Assembly (NCBI GenBank): GCA_037380725.1
Contig: JARRRL010000001.1
Coordinates: 1 to 51,221, forward strand
DNA from: JARRRL01 sp037380725
GTDB lineage: Bacteria > Pseudomonadota > Gammaproteobacteria > Pseudomonadales > JANQJO01
DNA: 51,221 bases
Direction of reading: 5' to 3'
The notes below the pieces were generated by a model, which did not search any database, had not been told where the DNA came from, and saw nothing but the letters and a program-made list of their open reading frames with translations. The translations under genes and the position numbers were made by a program. Below, one piece after another: positions 1-8,313 of the stretch (position 1 is its first letter; every line of letters starts with the position of its first letter).

Positions 1-34
1 TATACACGCAAAGGGCGATTTTTGGATGATAACG

Positions 35-50
35 TGTGAAAGATCTCACC
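35..50. promoter_or_regulatory. CRP-type dyad, one mismatch
   Basis: TGTGA-N6-TCACC matches the CRP consensus TGTGA-N6-TCACA at 9 of 10 positions. No gene starts just to its right, so it would serve a gene left of the window or be fortuitous. It gains some weight from the perfect site at 22186-22201 and the Crp-like gene at 26456. Confidence 0.35.
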
Positions 51-61
51 ACCTATTCCAT

Positions 62-407
62 TTGAATGCCCACTTGAATGCCCTTTTGCGGTGCACTACG
101 GCATTCCTCAAGGCATTATCCACGGCATTCGTCAAAAGATAGATTACTATTCGTTCAGTCATCTATTACACTTGAGTTTTCCACAAAAGCTGTGGATAAG
201 CATGGGGATAATTACCATTTTTTTCTCGCAACGCCCTAAAACTACGCGCCGCCCAACAAATCGGACAATTATTGATCTAACAAGAAATGCCTATGTTTTT
301 CAGTATATTACAAAAATGCTGGACGAACTAACAGGGAAACGCTCGAAAAAGGACAAAAAATAACCGAAAAATGAGGTCCTGTGCATAAGACGAACAAGTT
401 ATCCACA
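62..407. other. Candidate replication origin: DnaA-box cluster with 12-bp iterations
   Basis: Six 9-mers match or nearly match the DnaA box TTATNCACA: 116-124 (TTATCCACG), 177-185 (TTTTCCACA), 191-199 minus (TTATCCACA), 203-211 minus (TTATCCCCA), 380-388 minus (TTATGCACA) and 399-407 (TTATCCACA). Three are perfect. Beside them are two 12-bp units starting TTGAATGCCC (62-85) and three starting GGCATT (100-135); the two unit types share the 7-mer GGCATTC in opposite orientation. A+T-rich DNA lies between the box groups. Boxes plus iterations plus A+T-rich DNA is the architecture of a bacterial origin, but neither dnaA nor mnmG is in the window, so this is inference. A DnaA-titration site is the alternative. 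Confidence 0.5.
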
Positions 408-465
408 GCACATGTCAACCCTTTTGTTCTCGCTCTATCACAACATGAACATCATTATTGATCGA

Positions 466-487
466 TCACTTATTTGTCACTTATTTC
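466..487. repeat. 11-bp direct tandem repeat, two copies
   Basis: The unit TCACTTATTT plus one base occurs at 466-476 and 477-487. It sits just right of the DnaA-box cluster and next to two GATC sites. Confidence 0.6.
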
Positions 488-791
488 CTCAAGAAGCGTG
501 CCCCACCCCATCACAAGGGCAGGGCGCTCTCAATTCGAACAAATGGTTAATCTTTGACAACACCCCAATATGAACAACTGAAATATGGTTACTGACGGCA
601 TGATACGGCCACTGTTAAAGTCATTTTGCGTTTTTTGCACGAGTGAGACAAAAAACCCTGGCATCTGAATCGCATCAGGTCTAGAATCCCCGCTTAATTT
701 CCCCCCCACGGTTCTGGTCAACACCCTGAATACCTGCGCATCAGAAGCCATGGAAAATAATCTGGAACATAAAAAATGACCTGGGGTAAGG

Positions 792-832
792 TTTGATTGT
801 TAGTATTTGATTGTTGATATTAGTTGTTAGTA
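792..832. repeat. A+T-rich 13-14-bp tandem repeat, three copies
   Basis: The units TTTGATTGTTAGTA (792-805), TTTGATTGTTGATA (806-819) and TTAGTTGTTAGTA (820-832) are diverged copies in tandem. A partial fourth copy follows. No gene is nearby. Confidence 0.6.
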
Positions 833-973
833 ATTGTTATCAATCATTGGCACCACGCGCAGCGTAAATAGATAAACGCTTACCTTTAACGCCCAAAAAA
901 ATACCGATGCTGTACCGACGTGTAGAACCCAAGCTGTAGCACAGCAAGAGCACGCAAAGAACACACAGTGCGC

Positions 974-1009
974 GCGCCAATCAAATACTCGGCGCCAATC
1001 AAATAAGAC
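974..1009. repeat. 18-bp tandem repeat, two copies
   Basis: GCGCCAATCAAATA plus four bases is repeated at 974-991 and 992-1009, identical over the first 14 bases. It lies immediately upstream of the candidate mdh -10 element. Confidence 0.65.
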
Positions 1010-1014
1010 AATTT

Positions 1015-1043
1015 TTTATTCTTAATCTAAATGCTGTTATAAT
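1015..1043 (+). promoter_or_regulatory. Candidate sigma-70 promoter for mdh
   Basis: A perfect TATAAT is at 1038-1043. The -35 region at 17-bp spacing reads TTTATT, which is weak. If used, mdh would have an untranslated leader of roughly 300 nt. Inferred from motif only. Confidence 0.4.
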
Positions 1044-1344
1044 TTACGAGCTTTACACAGTGCCCACTGCGATGACATCGACTGTCGTATACGCTGCGCC
1101 ATTCACACTCTAAATGCTGACACACACCACTCATCTGAGCCGACTCGTCAAGCCGCCATCATGACGCGCAGCATCTGGCGAACAAGCGAATCGCTTTGCT
1201 GGTTGCTTAAGGCGCTTTGTGTTTAAATCAGCAGGCCACTGTCAAGCAGTGCGATTAAGCAATACAGTTGAGAAATGCAGTCAAGTAATGCGCTCACGTG
1301 GTGGATCACTCAATGTCGGCAAGTTCAAAGGAGAAACCGTTATT

Positions 1345-2325
1345 ATGAAACAACCTATTCGCGTTGCAGTAACCGGAGCAGCGGGTCAAATCAGTTACGC
1401 TCTGCTGTTTCGCCTTGCCGCCGGTGAGATGCTTGGCACTGATCAACCCATTATATTGCAATTGTTGGAGATCACACCTGCTCTGGACGCGCTCAACGGC
1501 GTGGCCATGGAACTGCGCGACTGCGCCTTCCCATTACTTGAAGACATCGTTCTCACGGATGATCCTAACCTCGCCTTCAAAGATGCTGAATACGCTTTAC
1601 TGGTCGGCGCACGACCGCGCAGCGTCGGCATGGAACGCAAAGATCTACTGGAAGCCAACGCCGCCATTTTCTCTGTTCAAGGCAAAGCGCTTAACGAACA
1701 CGCCGCACGCCACGTCAAAGTATTGGTTGTTGGCAATCCCGCCAACACGAACGCGCTGATTGCCCAACGCAATGCGCCCAATTTGGACCCCAAACAATTT
1801 ACCGCTATGACCAGACTGGATCATAACCGAGTACTGGGGCAACTGAGTCTCCGGACCGAACAACCCATTTCTGCTATCAAGCAAGCCATCATTTGGGGTA
1901 ACCACTCTGCTACACAATACCCCGACTTGCATCAGACCACCGTTTCGGGCCAACCCGCTCTGCAGCAAATTGAACAAAACTGGTATGAAGACGAATTCAT
2001 CCCCACCATACAACAACGCGGCGCAGCCATCATTAAGGCACGCGGCGCATCCAGTGCCGCTTCAGCAGCAAACGCCGCCATTCAACACATGCGTGACTGG
2101 GCCTTAGGCACCCCCGCAGACAATTGGGTCAGCATGGGAGTGATTTCAGACGGCAGCTACGGCATCGAACCGGGGCTCATTTACTCGTTCCCAACGCGCT
2201 GCCAAAACGGGGAATGGTCCATTGTTCAACACCTTGACATTAACGATTTCAGTCGTCAAAAAATGACCGCGACAGAACAAGAACTGCGTGAAGAACGTGA
2301 CGCTGTCGCTCACCTCCTACCGTAA
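1345..2325 (+). CDS. mdh: Malate dehydrogenase
   Basis: NAD-dependent malate dehydrogenase (malate + NAD+ to oxaloacetate + NADH), the closing step of the TCA cycle, cytosolic. The 326-aa protein starts with the nucleotide-binding GAAGQI segment, followed by the substrate-loop GARPR, the GNPANTNA segment, TRLDHNR and the catalytic histidine in WGNHS. It is the type found in betaproteobacteria and some gammaproteobacteria. The frame is open from 1219, but ATG 1345 is chosen because AAAGGAG at 1327-1333 lies 11 nt upstream and the family begins there. It is convergent with grxD, with a shared terminator between them. No lesions seen. Confidence 0.97.
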   Translation: MKQPIRVAVTGAAGQISYALLFRLAAGEMLGTDQPIILQLLEITPALDALNGVAMELRDCAFPLLEDIVLTDDPNLAFKDAEYALLVGARPRSVGMERKDLLEANAAIFSVQGKALNEHAARHVKVLVVGNPANTNALIAQRNAPNLDPKQFTAMTRLDHNRVLGQLSLRTEQPISAIKQAIIWGNHSATQYPDLHQTTVSGQPALQQIEQNWYEDEFIPTIQQRGAAIIKARGASSAASAANAAIQHMRDWALGTPADNWVSMGVISDGSYGIEPGLIYSFPTRCQNGEWSIVQHLDINDFSRQKMTATEQELREERDAVAHLLP

Positions 2326-2358
2326 CAATCTAACACGTAGCGTGAGAACAGCCCCCCC

Positions 2359-2390
2359 ACAAAAAAACCCGGCTCACCGGGTTTTTTTGT
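2359..2390. terminator. Bidirectional rho-independent terminator between mdh and grxD
   Basis: A perfect 14-bp stem (2359-2372 with 2377-2390) encloses a CTCA loop. Runs of seven A and seven T flank the G+C core CCCGG/CCGGG, so it gives a U-tract in both directions. It lies 34 nt after the mdh stop and 20 nt from the grxD stop. Confidence 0.92.
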
Positions 2391-2409
2391 GGTTTTGAGG
2401 GTCTGGGGC

Positions 2410-2742
2410 TTACGAGGATGCGCCCGCCTTTTCAACCGCTGCTTTCACAAGAGACGCTAATTCGCCCTTCTCGTGCATGTCTATCAGAATATCCGATCCA
2501 CCAACTAACTCACCCGCCACCCACAATTGGGGAAAAGTCGGCCACTGGGCATATTGTGGCAGCTCAGCACGAATATCGGGATTCTCAAGAATGTTAACAT
2601 AAGCGAAAGCTTCACCCACTTCGGACAACACCTCTACCGCACGTGCTGAAAAACCGCACTGTGGGAATTGAGGGGTGCCTTTCATGTAGAGAATGACGGC
2701 ATTATCACTGATCTGCGACTTAATGAGGTCTAAAGTACTCAT
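2410..2742 (-). CDS. grxD: Monothiol glutaredoxin, Grx4 type
   Basis: A 110-aa CGFS-type monothiol glutaredoxin. Proteins of this family bind a [2Fe-2S] cluster with glutathione, often together with BolA-like proteins, and act in iron-sulfur cluster trafficking in the cytoplasm. The CGFS motif is at residues 29-32, preceded by MKGTPQFPQ. The glutathione-binding WPTFPQ and GGSDI segments follow. Length is typical of the family. The start ATG at 2742 has GGGAG about 10 nt upstream. The upstream region is divergent from argD and contains two 15-bp dyads. Confidence 0.95.
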   Translation of the reverse strand: MSTLDLIKSQISDNAVILYMKGTPQFPQCGFSARAVEVLSEVGEAFAYVNILENPDIRAELPQYAQWPTFPQLWVAGELVGGSDILIDMHEKGELASLVKAAVEKAGASS

Positions 2743-2906
2743 TGAAATTCATCTCCCATAAGCATGTAACGGACTCATCAGGCATTGTGATCCGCTGTCT
2801 GACGCCCATCATACCGAGCTCATGGTGGGTTACACAATCCCTATGCCCACGGATACCTCTACTCAAGCGCTTACTCTTTGCTGTTTGATCTGGGTTTCCA
2901 TGCACA

Positions 2907-2954
2907 GATTCTGATAGAATCGCAGTATCAACTTCTTGCGATTGATATACAATC
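2907..2954. promoter_or_regulatory. Pair of 15-bp dyads in the grxD/argD divergent region
   Basis: GATTCTGATAGAATC (2907-2921, 6-bp arms) and GATTGATATACAATC (2940-2954, 5-bp arms) share the pattern GATT-N7-AATC, with centres 33 bp apart, about three helical turns. They look like two binding sites for one dimeric regulator. They do not match the ArgR box well. Function inferred from symmetry only. Confidence 0.4.
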
Positions 2955-3009
2955 AAAGGGATATACAAATCAACGAAATGATGTGAAACGAGAAAATAAG
3001 ATTGGGCTC

Positions 3010-3038
3010 AAGGCAGCGCATGTCAGGCTGCCTTTTTT
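3010..3038 (+). terminator. Rho-independent terminator upstream of argD with no gene before it
   Basis: AAGGCAGC (3010-3017) pairs perfectly with GCTGCCTT (3027-3034) around a 9-nt loop, and T3033-3038 forms the U-tract. The gene to the left, grxD, points away, so no coding gene would end here on the plus strand. It could terminate a short RNA starting near 2900-2960, or act as a transcriptional attenuator in the argD leader. It ends 109 nt before the argD start. Confidence 0.7.
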
Positions 3039-3147
3039 GGTTTCTTATATCTTGGTTTCTCATACCGCGAAATGAACATTGATTGCTTTTTAATGCTCAT
3101 TTCACAGTGAAAAACAGGGAACGTTAACGAAATAGGATCTACCACGC

Positions 3148-4310
3148 ATGACAACGCCAACGCAATTTGCAGATTCCGTGATGAACACCTACGCTCGACT
3201 CCCCGTGGCTTTTGAGCGCGGTCAAGGCGCTTGGCTGTATGACAGCAATGAAGAGCAGTATTTGGACGCTATCAGTGGTATTGGCGTCGTGGGTCTTGGG
3301 CACGCTCACCCCGCCGTCACGCGCACTATTCAAGAACAAGCGGGCAAATTGTTACACACTTCAAACCTCTACCACATCACAGCACAATCCACATTGGCGC
3401 AGGAACTGACATCAATCACCGGTATGTCAAAAGCGTTTTTCTGTAACTCCGGGGCCGAAGCCAATGAAGCCGCGATCAAACTGGCGCGCTTATATGGTAA
3501 CGAACGCCACATTGACCAACCTCAAATTCTGGTCATGGAACGTGCTTTTCACGGACGTACTTTAGCGACCTTAAGTGCCTCGGGTAATCGTAAAATTCAA
3601 GCAGGATTTGAACCACTTGTCCGTGGCTTTGTGCGCGCGCCCCTGAATGACATTGACGCGCTTTTCCACGTCGCTAAAAATAATAAAAACATCGTAGCCA
3701 TTCTGTTTGAAACCATTCAAGGCGAAGGCGGTGTGCACCTCGCCGATACCGCGTATCTGGAAGCCGTGCGCACACTGTGCGATGTGCAAAACTGGTTAAT
3801 GATGCTGGATGAAGTTCATTCGGGTAACGGGCGAACAGGCAAATACTTCGCCTATCAGCACTCGCGCATTCAGCCCGATGTGGTCGTCACCGCCAAAGGT
3901 CTGGGTAACGGCATTCCCATTGGCGTCATGTTAACCAACGACAAAACCAGCACGCTGTTCAAGCCTGGTCACCACGGATCCACCTTTGGCGGAAACCCTT
4001 TTGCCTGCACCGTTGCGCAAACAGTTGTCAAAACACTGTTTAACGATCGGCTCATCGAACGCGCCGCTACCCTCGGTGAACGCATGCTTTCTGGTTTGCA
4101 AGCAAAACTGGAGGGCGCTGACTACATCGTGGACATTCGCGGCAAATTGGCCACGCACAAAAAATTTTAATTAATGTGACAAACGGTACAACCGTTCGCT
4201 TATTGCCTCCGCTGATTCTAAGCGATGACGAAGCCGATCACATCGTCAACGTCGTGTGTAAATTACTCAAAACTTATGCGGGTGATGATCGCCGCGTACC
4301 TCGCGTTTAG
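3148..4310 (+). pseudogene. argD: Acetylornithine aminotransferase, internal deletion and frameshift
   Basis: Acetylornithine aminotransferase, a PLP enzyme of arginine synthesis. Residues 1-333 are well conserved: N-terminal substrate region, the NSGAEANEAA loop, the FHGRTLA segment, LDEVHSGNGRTG and the PLP lysine in TAKGLGNG. After DIRGK (codon ending at 4146) the frame runs into a stop at 4170. The expected C-terminus (ILINVTNGTT, RLLPPLIL, SDDEADHIV) continues in another frame from 4149 to a TAG at 4308-4310. About 16 conserved residues (normally a GLMIG-IEL-like stretch) are missing at the junction, roughly 46 nt, and the loss is not a multiple of three. Sequence on both sides is undecayed, so the loss is recent or an assembly error. 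It precedes argF in the same direction. Confidence 0.85.
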
Positions 4311-4408
4311 CGAATCAATACCAGCAAATACCCGTGCACACCATACCCTGTGTGCACAGTGCAAGATGCACAGACATGATTGTCTATACACAAAACGATA
4401 GAAACGCG

Positions 4409-4438
4409 CGATCAGCCGCATCAATTTGTGGCTGATCG
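4409..4438 (+). promoter_or_regulatory. Hairpin immediately upstream of argF
   Basis: CGATCAGCC (4409-4417) and GGCTGATCG (4430-4438) form a perfect 9-bp stem with a 12-nt loop, ending 18 nt before the argF ATG. Only three T's follow, so it is a poor terminator. It may be an mRNA-processing or stability element between argD and argF. Confidence 0.45.
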
Positions 4439-4456
4439 TTTAATAGGGAATACCCC

Positions 4457-5377
4457 ATGAAAGTACGCCACTTTTTATCACTCCTTGATCTCAGTCCTGA
4501 AGCGTGCACCCACGTCATTGAACGAGCCATTGCACTCAAGCGTTTGCACGCCGAAGGTAAATGTAGCCAAACACTGCACCATAAAGTACTCGGCATGATT
4601 TTTGAGAAATCGTCCACTCGCACACGCGTTTCCTTTGAATCGGCCATGCTGCAGTGCGGTGGAGGCGCTATTTTTCTGACGCCACAAGACAGTCAGCTCG
4701 GACGCGGTGAACCCATAGAAGACACCGCACGCGTTTTATCCCGGATGGTGGATATCGTGGTGATACGCACTTTTTCCCATGATCGTATTACCCGGTTCGC
4801 CAGCCAAGCCAGCGTCCCAGTGATCAACGCGCTGACAGACGATTTCCACCCCTGTCAATTGTTGGCGGACATGCAAACGTTTCGCGAACATCGCGGCCCA
4901 ATCACTGGCGCAAACGTCACCTGGGTGGGAGACGGCAACAACATGTGCAACTCCTACATCAATGCCGCCCGTCAGTTTGATTTTCAATTGAATATCGTCT
5001 GTCCCGAAGGGTTTGATCCCAATGCCGAATTGTTGGCCGCTAATCAAGACCGCGTCACCTGCTTTCGCGACCCCGCTGAAGCCATACGCAAGGCCCACCT
5101 GGTCGTCACGGACGTGTGGGCCAGTATGGGTCAAGAAGCAGAGAGTCAGCATCGATTCAAAGCATTTTCTGCCTTGCAAGTTACGCCAAAATTGATGGAT
5201 CTGGCCGCTCCAAAAGCATTGTTCATGCATTGCTTACCCGCCCACCGTGGCGAAGAGATCAGCCACGATATGCTCGACGATCCTCGCTCAGTCGTATGGG
5301 ATGAAGCCGAAAATCGACTGCATGCACAAAAAGCACTTGTCGAATTCTTGCTGCTTCAGACGAATCAAGATTCCTAA
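4457..5377 (+). CDS. argF: Ornithine carbamoyltransferase
   Basis: Transfers the carbamoyl group from carbamoyl phosphate to ornithine to make citrulline in arginine synthesis, in the cytoplasm. The 306-aa protein has the carbamoyl-phosphate motif SSTRTR, the HPCQLLAD segment, and the ornithine-loop HCLPAHRGEE near the C-terminus. Length and motif order are normal and no deletion is seen, unlike the genes on either side. ATG 4457 has AGGGAA at 4445-4450 upstream. It lies 146 nt after the broken argD and is followed after 2 nt by the ABC ATPase frame, so the three are probably co-transcribed. Confidence 0.96.
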   Translation: MKVRHFLSLLDLSPEACTHVIERAIALKRLHAEGKCSQTLHHKVLGMIFEKSSTRTRVSFESAMLQCGGGAIFLTPQDSQLGRGEPIEDTARVLSRMVDIVVIRTFSHDRITRFASQASVPVINALTDDFHPCQLLADMQTFREHRGPITGANVTWVGDGNNMCNSYINAARQFDFQLNIVCPEGFDPNAELLAANQDRVTCFRDPAEAIRKAHLVVTDVWASMGQEAESQHRFKAFSALQVTPKLMDLAAPKALFMHCLPAHRGEEISHDMLDDPRSVVWDEAENRLHAQKALVEFLLLQTNQDS

Positions 5378-5379
5378 CC

Positions 5380-6381
5380 GTGCTCACTCAGGGAGCTTGT
5401 GTTTCAGTGGACAACTGTAAAACAACACACACACACAGCGATACGCCAGCCGGGAAATTACTCTTGGCTATCGAGCACCTGGATCTGTGTGTGGGTGATG
5501 CCCCGGTGATTCGCGATTTAAACTTGCACGTTCACCACGGTGAAATCATCTGTTTACTGGGCGCCAGTGGCTGTGGAAAAACCACCGTACTGCGCGCCAT
5601 CGCCGGGTTCATCCGTCCCACAAACGGCGTCATTACCTTGGATGGCGCGCTCACGGCTAACCCTGATTACTTGGTACCGCCGGAAAAACGCCATGTGGGT
5701 ATGATTTTTCAGGACTACGCTCTTTTCCCTCACCTCACCATCCGTGAGAACCTAGCCTTTGGTTTGAAATCGCTGGAGAAACCCGTTCGAGAACAACGAA
5801 TTACTCACTACTTTTCAAACTTAGACGTGTGTTTACGGCGAGAACTGCAACGCCAACTGCGCAGCGCGCTCCAAAAAGAAAACATGACGGCCATCCTAGT
5901 GACACACGATCAAGAAGAAGCGTTCGCGATGGCTGATCGTATTGGTTTGCTCGCTTTTGGACAATTGCAGCAACTCGCCAGTCCTTATACCCTGTATCAC
6001 GAACCTGCCAACCGCTACGTCGCATCTTTCATCGGCCTGGGCAGTTTCATCACCGCCAGCGTGGCTGATCAACATCATCTGGACACGGAAGTGGGCGTCA
6101 TTGAAAGCCGTGCCCCTCTCACTCGCCCAAGGGGTCACCGCATGGATATGCTCCTGCGCCCCGATGACATTCTCCCCAACCCCGAAGCCAACATACAAGC
6201 CTGTGTCCAACGAAAAATATTCAAAGGCGCGTCCACCTTGTATACACTTACCTTGGCTAACGGCACGGTATTAGAGGCCATTTTCCCCAGTCATTATGAC
6301 TATCCCGTGGGGTCTTATATACACATAGATATTAAAGCTAATCACGTGATTGTATTCGATACCGCGCCCGAAAACATTTGA
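5380..6381 (+). pseudogene. FbpC-like ABC ATPase lacking signature and Walker B
   Basis: ATP-binding subunit resembling FbpC/PotA-type importers (ferric iron or similar). Visible in the 333 residues are Walker A GASGCGKTT (61-69), the Q-loop FQDYALFPHL, the D-loop FSNLD (145-149), the H-loop LVTHDQEEA and a C-terminal TOBE-like region. The segment normally between the helical domain and the D-loop, with LSGGQ and Walker B (LLLDEP), is absent: REQRITHY runs straight into FSNLD at 5811/5812. About 43 residues are lost in frame. Without these motifs ATP hydrolysis is not expected. The frame starts at GTG 5380, 2 nt after argF; GTG 5407 and TTG 5464 are alternatives. No permease or binding-protein gene is adjacent. 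Confidence 0.82.
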
Positions 6382-6390
6382 CCGCAACTG

Positions 6391-6487
6391 ACTTGTGACA
6401 AAATGCACTTGTGGCAAGCTATGTACGTGACAAGGCATGTACGTGACAAGCCACATACGTGACAAGCTGTGTACGTGATAAGCGCGC
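6391..6487. repeat. 16-bp tandem repeat array downstream of the ABC ATPase
   Basis: Four copies of a 16-bp unit beginning TACGTGACAAG lie at 6424-6439, 6440-6455, 6456-6471 and 6472-6487. Two diverged copies (ACTTGTGACAA and ACTTGTGGCAA) precede them at 6391-6423. The array begins 9 nt after the stop at 6381. It has no unique spacers, so it is not a CRISPR. Confidence 0.8.
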
Positions 6488-6630
6488 AATTCAGATTGGC
6501 TTTACCTACCCGGTGTGCGATATTGCTAAGCCTGTAAGCATGCCGATGCGCCACTCAACATTTGCAACACCAAACATTGCAACACCCACTACCGTAACCG
6601 GTCATAAGCGAGCACATGGAGCCTTCGCGT

Positions 6631-8313
6631 ATGAGCAACACACCTCGGGCATATGGATTTTCCCACATCGGACACCGAAGTGAAAACCAGGATCGCTTTC
6701 GTATTTTCGACTCCTGGCGCGAAGATGAATCATTGTTGATCGTAGTTGCTGACGGCATGGGCGGGCACAACGGGGGTAGTCTTGCTGCCGAAGCCGTGAT
6801 TTCCGCCGCTGATGCGCATTGGGCACACCGCAATCGATACAATTCCATGCGGGATTTTCTGAACGAACTGGTCGAAGTGACGCAGGAAGCTGTCCTGCAG
6901 ATCGAGGTGGGAGAACACCATGACTTAGAACCACACACCACAGTCGTCGCGCTTTATATACAAAAAGATCAGGCGTTGTCTATGCACATTGGCGACAGCC
7001 GTGTCATGCAGTACCGGAACAATACTTTTGTAAAACGAACGACTGACCATACATTGACTGAATTACTGTTTCTGCGTGGTAAAATCACAGAAGACGAGAT
7101 GGCCACTCATCCCGATCAAAACAAGCTGTCCAGTTGCTTAGGCAGCAATGGTCACACCAATCCTGATTTTAACGAATGGGACATTTCAACGGCATGCTCA
7201 TTCGTCATTTGTACCGATGGTTTCTGGGAACTGTGGCCAAAAGATATCATCGCTATGTTCATCGATCAACTGAACACAGCAGACGATCTTCAACAGCGCG
7301 TCATGGCTGCACTGCATGAGTACCCACGACACGACAACACCACTGCCGTTATCTTGCACGTGGACAACTCCATGACTGAAAACACCGATACCGCAGCACA
7401 CCCACCACTTATCGAAAACCATAAACAAAGCTATAAACAAAGCCATAAAAAATTTTCTCGCTATCGGCCATTCATTTTCACCACATTAATATTGCTCCTC
7501 TTAGGCTTGATTGCTTTCTTATATTCTGTGCAAACTTTGCTCAAACACAGCGGTCAACTGACTTCAGTCAAGCAATCCGACAAGCCCATGTCTTCAACAG
7601 ATACGTTTTTAACTGAATCAGAAACCGCAGCCTCTCCCGAAATGGCACCCACTGAAACTCAAGCAGGCCCCTCCCAACATGAACATCCAGAGCAATCCAT
7701 CGTAATGAGCTCAAGCCGCCCCCCGACGGTCAAGCTCATACCCACTGCCAAGCACACCCCAGCCCCTCTTAAAGCAAACACTTCGATGAACACAACGGAT
7801 GATACCATTCGAGAATTCACCAACTTGCCTTACATCAATGCGGAAAAAGCCGCCACAGTGGTCACAACGCACTTGCAAAACATAGGCATTCTCGGTCCGC
7901 AAGATCAGCTTAAAACCGAATCCGTAACGCCATTTCAGCAGACCGCTCGACGGATTGAGCTGAAGCAATGGCACAATCACATTCCCGTGCTCAGCGGCGC
8001 CGTTTGGGCGAATGTCGAAAACCACTTCATCACCAGTATCACAGGCAGACCCCTTAAAAACATTCGCGTAAATGTGGAACCCACCTTGTCTTTTCAAGCG
8101 GCCTTGGCGAAGGCCAAGCAATCCAGTTTGGACACGCTTATCAATACAAATCAGCAAATGCTAGTTGTCTTTCGACACAAACAAGTCGATCATCTCGGAT
8201 GGATGATTGAAGGGCAACGTGACGGTCACGAGGAAACCATCATCATCAGTGCAAAAAATGGCGATATTTTGTTTCAGCAACCCACGGTATCAAACACATC
8301 GGCACACTTATGA
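6631..8313 (+). CDS. Membrane PP2C-type phosphatase with extracytoplasmic FTP/PepSY-like domain
   Basis: Residues 1-245 form a PP2C (PPM) Ser/Thr phosphatase: HRSENQDRF (15-23), VVADGMGGHNGG (38-49), HIGDSRV, TDHTLTE, CTDGFWE (194-200) and the metal-binding DN at 235-236. A linker with a short tandem repeat (HKQSYKQSHKK) leads to one membrane helix (about 280-300). A Ser/Thr/Pro-rich stretch follows, then a C-terminal region (about 395-555). There, IPVLSGAVWANVENHFITSI, the ALAKAKQ segment and LGWMIEGQ through NGDILF resemble the FTP plus PepSY propeptide of thermolysin-like peptidases. The expected topology is a cytoplasmic phosphatase with an outside sensor. ATG 6631 is preferred over 6616 because GGAG lies 9 nt before it. 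No kinase partner is adjacent. Confidence 0.85.
   Translation: MSNTPRAYGFSHIGHRSENQDRFRIFDSWREDESLLIVVADGMGGHNGGSLAAEAVISAADAHWAHRNRYNSMRDFLNELVEVTQEAVLQIEVGEHHDLEPHTTVVALYIQKDQALSMHIGDSRVMQYRNNTFVKRTTDHTLTELLFLRGKITEDEMATHPDQNKLSSCLGSNGHTNPDFNEWDISTACSFVICTDGFWELWPKDIIAMFIDQLNTADDLQQRVMAALHEYPRHDNTTAVILHVDNSMTENTDTAAHPPLIENHKQSYKQSHKKFSRYRPFIFTTLILLLLGLIAFLYSVQTLLKHSGQLTSVKQSDKPMSSTDTFLTESETAASPEMAPTETQAGPSQHEHPEQSIVMSSSRPPTVKLIPTAKHTPAPLKANTSMNTTDDTIREFTNLPYINAEKAATVVTTHLQNIGILGPQDQLKTESVTPFQQTARRIELKQWHNHIPVLSGAVWANVENHFITSITGRPLKNIRVNVEPTLSFQAALAKAKQSSLDTLINTNQQMLVVFRHKQVDHLGWMIEGQRDGHEETIIISAKNGDILFQQPTVSNTSAHL

Larger units (their letters stand above)
1..1344. other. Gene-free stretch of 1.3 kb upstream of mdh
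   Basis: I see no convincing protein-coding gene here. Open frames exist (for example 91-363 plus and 530-751 minus) but none shows a recognisable family or a good ribosome binding site. The left part (35-407) holds a CRP-like dyad, DnaA-box-like sites and 12-bp iterations. The middle (466-1009) holds several short tandem duplications in A+T-rich DNA. The right part (1015-1344) holds a TATAAT element and a leader of about 300 nt before mdh, with small hairpins such as CACTG-tcaag-CAGTG near 1240. Confidence 0.6.

Noticed and set aside
530..751. 73-codon minus-strand frame starting MASDAQVFRVL, considered as a gene or transposase fragment
   Set aside because: No motif I can name, no ribosome binding site, and it overlaps intergenic low-complexity DNA.
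2878..3075. 65-codon plus-strand frame between grxD and argD
   Set aside because: It runs through the dyads and the terminator hairpin and has no ribosome binding site or family match.
6391..6487. Repeat array considered as a CRISPR
   Set aside because: Units are 16 bp in direct contact, with no unique spacers and no cas genes.
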